12,288 nucleotides of DNA from Bryobacterales bacterium. GTDB lineage: Bacteria; Acidobacteriota; Terriglobia; Bryobacterales; Bryobacteraceae. Under the pieces are notes generated by a model. The model was given only the letters and a program-made list of their open reading frames with translations, ran no database searches and was not told where the DNA came from. Below, in pieces: positions 6,761 through 12,288 of the stretch. Every line of letters begins with the position of its first letter. Position 1 is the stretch's first letter. The position numbers were made by a program, and so were the translations under genes. The stretch lies in the NCBI GenBank assembly GCA_003132865.1, contig PKYZ01000592.1, positions 1 to 12,288 on the forward strand, given 5' to 3'.

Positions 6761-6979
6761 TCGTTTCCACGTGCGCGCCTCCCTTACAGACGCCGCCACG
6801 CCGCCCAGGCGGCCAGTTGGCCACTTCCGCGATGGACGTCGTTGTTCTGTTTTTTCCGGTATCTCCTTAGAAGTACTCTTTTGGAGAATTCCTCTCACGT
6901 CTTTTGATGGGGGCCACGGTTGCTCAAGTAAATTTGTAAGATTTTTTGTCATGCCAGACGACATATCTAGAACGGACAC
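6761..6979. promoter_or_regulatory. Divergent intergenic region between the coiled-coil operon and the amidase gene
   Basis: About 219 bp separate the preferred start of the coiled-coil gene (6760, minus) from the amidase start (6980, plus). The part from about 6840 to 6970 is clearly AT-richer than the genes on either side, with T-runs near 6941-6948, as expected for promoters facing both ways. I cannot assign -35/-10 boxes with confidence. If the coiled-coil gene really starts at 6952 or 6979, this region would be coding and the promoters would have to overlap the amidase gene. Confidence 0.4.
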
Positions 6980-8167
6980 GTGAATATGCCATGGCTAGGA
7001 CGGTGGGCGCGCGAGGCACGCTTAGCTCGCACTGCGGGCAACATCGGGGATCCGGTTCTGCGTCTGAGATTCCTGAGAACGGCGGGGCCTCGGACGTCCT
7101 TTGTGCGACGGCTGGCCCATGGGCAACTCCGTCACTGGATCTTCTGGGCAGGTCTCCTGCTGGTGCTGCTCATCCCCTTTCTGATGAAGCTCGCGGCGGG
7201 CAAGCCGGAACCGCTGCATGACGCGCCGATGCCTCCCCACCGGGCGCCGGCCGGCGAGGCTCAAAAAACCGTCCCGGTTTGGCAAGTCGAACAGACCGGC
7301 GATTCGGAAGTCTACAGCAACGGTCTACGTATCGATACGCGTTTCACGGTTGCCAACCGGCCCAGACTCTATACAGCGTTTCAGCGGGATGGGACCTCCT
7401 CCGTAAGCCGGGTCCGGCGCTCCCAGCCAGCCGGAATTGTCTACCACACCACCGAGAGTTGCCAGGCGCCGTTTGAAGCGCAGGATACCCCGGTTCTCAA
7501 GCGACTGGGGGAATCGCTGCTGGAGTACGTGCGCCGGAAACGCGCCTACCACTACCTGATCGACCGCTTCGGCCGCGTGTACCGGGTGGTCGCCGAATCC
7601 GATACCGCCTACCACGCGGGTTACTCCGTCTGGGCCGACGACGAATGGTTCTACGTGAATCTCAACGAGGGCTTTCTCGGGATTTCATTTGAGGCCCAAA
7701 CGAGTCCCGGCCAGACGGAGGGAGTCGCGAGCCCAGCCCAGGTCCGCGCCGCCGCCATGCTGACCGAAATGCTCCGCAGCCGTTACCAGATTCCCGCCGG
7801 AAACTGCGTCACCCACGCCCAGGTCTCCGTGAACCCCTCGAACATGCTGGTGGGATATCACACCGATTGGGCGGCGGGCTTCCCGTTTGCGGAGTTAGGC
7901 TTGCCGGACAATTACCAGCGGGCGCTGCCTTCGCTCTGGGCCTTCGGCTTCGATTGCGAGCCGGCCTGGCTGGCTTCCAGCGGGAATCGCATGTCGTCTG
8001 GCGTCAAACTGGCGGAACAGGATATCGTGCGCCGGGCCGCCGCGGGGGGTATGCGGCCGGCGGCCTATCGGAAGGCGCTTCGCGAGCAGTACCGGACCTG
8101 GCTGGCGGAGGTCCGCCGGACGAGTCCGCCGATCGCTCAGCTCCGCTCCGGCTCCGCTGGCCGGTAG
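6980..8167 (+). CDS. Membrane-anchored N-acetylmuramoyl-L-alanine amidase (amidase_2/PGRP fold)
   Basis: Predicted 395-residue peptidoglycan amidase that cuts the lactyl-L-alanine bond of muropeptides. One transmembrane helix at residues about 53-72 (HWIFWAGLLLVLLIPFLM) follows a strongly basic N-terminus, so the enzyme domain should face the periplasm. A Pro-rich linker leads to the catalytic domain at about 150-310: GIVYHTTES with probable zinc ligand His156, YHYLIDRFGRVYRVV at 190-204, the LGISFEAQ strand at 233-240, THAQVS with probable ligand His279, and GYHTDWAAGFPF with Asp296 as the likely third ligand. The last about 85 residues are helical and Arg-rich with no known domain. The GTG at 6980 or the ATG at 6986 may be used; GGA at 6974 suits the ATG better. 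The stop overlaps the next gene tail to tail by 31 bp. Its partner genes may be the divergent actin-like operon. Confidence 0.82.
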   Translation: MNMPWLGRWAREARLARTAGNIGDPVLRLRFLRTAGPRTSFVRRLAHGQLRHWIFWAGLLLVLLIPFLMKLAAGKPEPLHDAPMPPHRAPAGEAQKTVPVWQVEQTGDSEVYSNGLRIDTRFTVANRPRLYTAFQRDGTSSVSRVRRSQPAGIVYHTTESCQAPFEAQDTPVLKRLGESLLEYVRRKRAYHYLIDRFGRVYRVVAESDTAYHAGYSVWADDEWFYVNLNEGFLGISFEAQTSPGQTEGVASPAQVRAAAMLTEMLRSRYQIPAGNCVTHAQVSVNPSNMLVGYHTDWAAGFPFAELGLPDNYQRALPSLWAFGFDCEPAWLASSGNRMSSGVKLAEQDIVRRAAAGGMRPAAYRKALREQYRTWLAEVRRTSPPIAQLRSGSAGR

Positions 8168-8403
8168 CCGTTCTCCCGCATCACGCGCCGCGCCGTTTCC
8201 GCCGTATCCGGCAGCACGTAAAAGAACGCGCCCGTGCGCACGCGTTGGAAGATGAAGCCGCCGCGATACTCATCGGCTTCCACCCCATAGTCTACACCGG
8301 CCGTGCTAAGGATCGCTTCCAGCCGCAACGCCTCGTTCAACCGCTTGGCGATATACACCAGCACGGGATCCTTGCCTTCAAAAAACGATGCTTCCTGGCG
8401 CAT
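8137..8403 (-). CDS. Small DUF2007-like protein
   Basis: An 88-residue soluble protein. From about residue 13 it shows a beta-alpha-beta pattern: PVLVYIAKRLNEALRLEAIL, then AGVDYGVE, a strand pair around GGFIFQRVRTGAFFYV, and LPDTAETARRVMRENGY. This layout (read-out strand, helix selecting a paralog-like site, 'AGV', then 'V.p...e.A...l.e.G') is like the small ferredoxin-like signal-transducing proteins of DUF2007. The match is by pattern only and the residue identity is low. The ATG at 8403 has AAGGA five bases upstream. It is divergent from dprA by 57 bp and overlaps the amidase gene by 31 bp at their 3' ends. No function is established. Confidence 0.65.
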   Translation of the reverse strand: MRQEASFFEGKDPVLVYIAKRLNEALRLEAILSTAGVDYGVEADEYRGGFIFQRVRTGAFFYVLPDTAETARRVMRENGYRPAEPERS

Positions 8404-8460
8404 GTTTCCTTGAGAGGAGCGGTGGCCGCCGCCATCTTTACCATCTTAGGAGATATTTGG
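8404..8460. promoter_or_regulatory. Divergent region with both ribosome sites
   Basis: The 57 bp between the DUF2007-like gene (minus) and dprA (plus) hold the Shine-Dalgarno AAGGA for the former and AGGAGAT (8448-8454), six bases before the dprA ATG, for the latter. The latter decides the dprA start at 8461, because the frame stays open far upstream to 7867. The gap is too short for two full promoters without overlap; no -35/-10 pair can be named. Confidence 0.45.
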
Positions 8461-9648
8461 ATGGAAGGATTAATGGCGGACTCCGCAGTGTGTTCGATCG
8501 GCCGTGAAGAGGAACTGCACTGGTTGGCGCTGACCCTGATCCCCGGCCTGGGCACCCGGATGGCGGGGAAGCTGCTGGATCGATTCCGCACGCCGCAGGC
8601 CGCGTTCCGCGCCTCGCGCAGCGAGCTGGAGGCGGCCGGAGTCAGCGGCGCGGTGGCCCAGAGCGTCGCCAGCGGCTGCTCCTTCGAGGACGCCTTCGAC
8701 CAGCAGCGCAAAATGGCCGAGCGCGGTGCGGTCGCCATCGTGCGCAGCGACCCGCGCTATCCGGCTCTGTTGCGCGAGATCTTCGATCCGCCCATTCTGC
8801 TGTTTGCCCGCGGACGCCTGGAACTCCTGCAGCCCTTCCATTTCGCCGTGGTCGGTACCCGGCGCCCCACCCCGTACGGCCTAGCGGCCGCCGAAAGGCT
8901 GTCCGCCGACCTGGCGCGCGCCGGACTGACCATCGTCAGCGGCATGGCGCGCGGCATCGACACCGCCGCGCACAAGGGCGCGTTTTCCGCCGGCGGCGAC
9001 ACCGTGGCCATTTTGGGCTGCGGCGTGGACGTGATCTACCCTTCGGAGAACCGCAAGCTGGCCGCCGACTTGTCCGCCAAGGGACTCCTGCTCTCGGAGT
9101 TCGCCATGGGGTCCACCGCCTTTCCCCAGAATTTCCCCATCCGCAACCGGATTATCAGTGGCATGAGCGCCGGCGTCCTGGTGGTGGAAGGCGCCCAATA
9201 CAGTGGCTCGGCCATCACGGCGAAGCTCGCGCTGGACCAGGGCCGGGAGGTCTTCGCCATCCCCGGCAACATCACATCCAAAGCGAGTTGGGGCCCTAAC
9301 CTATTGATAAAACAGGGCGCCAAGCTTGTGCAGGACTGGAACGACGTAATCGTGGAACTTCCCGCGGAGATCCGCCGTCAGTTAATCGAGCGGGGGCGAA
9401 CCCGCCTGCTCGGGAACGCCGGTGCATCCCAAGACGGCGGTCAGGCATCCCACCTAGAGGGTGCTCTACCCGAAGTGGGTCGCAAGCTGCTTGCCGTCCT
9501 GCAAGTGGATACTGCCATACATTTGGACGATCTGATTCAGATTCTAGAAGATAGCTCGGCTTCCGAGCTGATCGCCGCACTTTTCGAACTGGAAATGCTG
9601 GGCCTTGTTAAGCAGCTTCCCGGAAAGAATTTCGTGAAAGTGTGGTAG
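8461..9648 (+). CDS. dprA: DNA-processing protein DprA
   Basis: Cytoplasmic protein that binds incoming single-stranded DNA during natural transformation and loads RecA on it. It has 395 residues. The N-terminal region (about 15-72) is a SAM/helix-hairpin-helix type module containing IPGLGTRMAGKLLDRF. The Rossmann-like DprA core (about 80-295) shows VVGTRRPTPYG (130-140), SGMARGIDTAAHKGA (160-174), ILGCGVDVIYPSEN (184-197), FPIRNRIISGMS (225-236), VVEG (241-244) and SGSAITAKLALDQGREVFAIPG (248-269; shown in two overlapping parts). Residues about 335-395 form the C-terminal winged helix (DDLIQILEDSS, ELEMLGLVKQLPG). All standard motifs are intact. The start at 8461 is fixed by AGGAGAT upstream. 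It precedes topA by 38 bp, a frequent pairing. Confidence 0.95.
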   Translation: MEGLMADSAVCSIGREEELHWLALTLIPGLGTRMAGKLLDRFRTPQAAFRASRSELEAAGVSGAVAQSVASGCSFEDAFDQQRKMAERGAVAIVRSDPRYPALLREIFDPPILLFARGRLELLQPFHFAVVGTRRPTPYGLAAAERLSADLARAGLTIVSGMARGIDTAAHKGAFSAGGDTVAILGCGVDVIYPSENRKLAADLSAKGLLLSEFAMGSTAFPQNFPIRNRIISGMSAGVLVVEGAQYSGSAITAKLALDQGREVFAIPGNITSKASWGPNLLIKQGAKLVQDWNDVIVELPAEIRRQLIERGRTRLLGNAGASQDGGQASHLEGALPEVGRKLLAVLQVDTAIHLDDLIQILEDSSASELIAALFELEMLGLVKQLPGKNFVKVW

Positions 9649-9686
9649 CCTCTGGGATATCTATAAAACGTTGTTGAAGTCTTCTT

Positions 9687-12122
<2,436 letters not shown>

Positions 12123-12144
12123 GGTGTTAACCATAGGTGATCTG

Positions 12145-12207
12145 CTAGCGCCAAATGCAAATCGAGAACGCCGTGGACTGATTCGGCCTACGTTCCTAGT
12201 GCCAAAT
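12145..12207. repeat. 12-bp imperfect direct repeat, two copies
   Basis: CTAGCGCCAAAT at 12145-12156 and CTAGTGCCAAAT at 12196-12207 agree in 11 of 12 bases and start 51 bp apart. They lie in the gap after topA. They could be binding sites for a regulator of a gene beyond the window edge or chance matches in a short spacer. Confidence 0.35.
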
Positions 12208-12249
12208 AGTTGGTCAAGTCTAGGGCCCGCCCGCCATCGAAACCCCGCC

Positions 12250-12282
12250 CGGCCCGCGTACTCCAACCGCCCTCGCGGGCCG
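12250..12282. terminator. Possible terminator-like stem-loop after topA
   Basis: CGGCCCGCG (12250-12258) pairs without mismatch with CGCGGGCCG (12274-12282) across a 15-base loop. It begins 127 bp after the topA stop. No T-tract is visible before the window ends, so intrinsic termination is only a possibility; the arms are very GC-rich, where chance pairing is likelier. Confidence 0.3.
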
Positions 12283-12288
12283 ACTCTA

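Noticed and set aside
6908..6926. Possible sigma-54 promoter on the plus strand (GG, ten bases, GC in TTGCT)
   Set aside because: Only the -12 half matches well; the -24 half lacks the TGGCAC pattern, so the match is within chance.
6761..6979. N-terminal extension of the coiled-coil protein to 6952, 6964 or 6979
   Set aside because: The extra codons are AT-rich and unbiased, no good ribosome site precedes those starts, and the segment fits a divergent promoter better. It is not fully excluded.
7867..8460. Upstream extension of the dprA frame
   Set aside because: It overlaps the amidase and DUF2007-like genes, its translation is Arg/Gly-rich without homology, and AGGAGAT marks the start at 8461.

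Overview
The window reads as a high-GC bacterial chromosome, most likely Acidobacteriota of the Solibacter/Bryobacter type. The best clue is the C-terminal domain of the secreted glycosidase at 239-2347. It matches the roughly 220-residue beta-rich module (TIGR03437) that is strongly expanded in Candidatus Solibacter and relatives. This assignment rests on recognition, not on a search.

Layout. 1-121 (-) is the first 40 residues of a truncated secreted protein. Two back-to-back perfect stem-loops (192-230) separate it from a secreted GH30-family glycosidase (239-2347, -). That gene starts only 17 bp from the oppositely oriented mtnA (2365-3390, +), a methionine salvage isomerase. An island with less GC-biased codon use follows: an FRG-domain protein (3421-4128, +) and a hicA-hicB toxin-antitoxin pair (4727 down to 4321, -). 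The gap 4129-4320 holds no gene I can support. The gap 4743-4904 holds a perfect stem-loop and a doubtful 43-codon frame.

The most interesting part is a compact minus-strand operon, 6760 down to 4905. It encodes a coiled-coil protein, a 50-residue single-pass membrane microprotein and an actin/MreB/Hsp70-fold ATPase. It lies head to head with a membrane-anchored, amidase_2-type peptidoglycan amidase (6980-8167, +) across about 220 bp of AT-richer DNA. I infer a membrane-tethered cytoskeletal or envelope-remodelling module that I cannot match to a named system.

The right part is housekeeping: a small DUF2007-like protein (8137-8403, -), then divergently dprA (8461-9648, +; DNA processing in transformation) and topA (9687-12122, +; DNA topoisomerase I with five C-terminal zinc ribbons). 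dprA-topA is a common bacterial neighbourhood. The last 166 bp carry a 12-bp imperfect direct repeat and a 9-bp stem-loop but no supportable gene. I see no rRNA, tRNA, CRISPR array, insertion sequence or origin.
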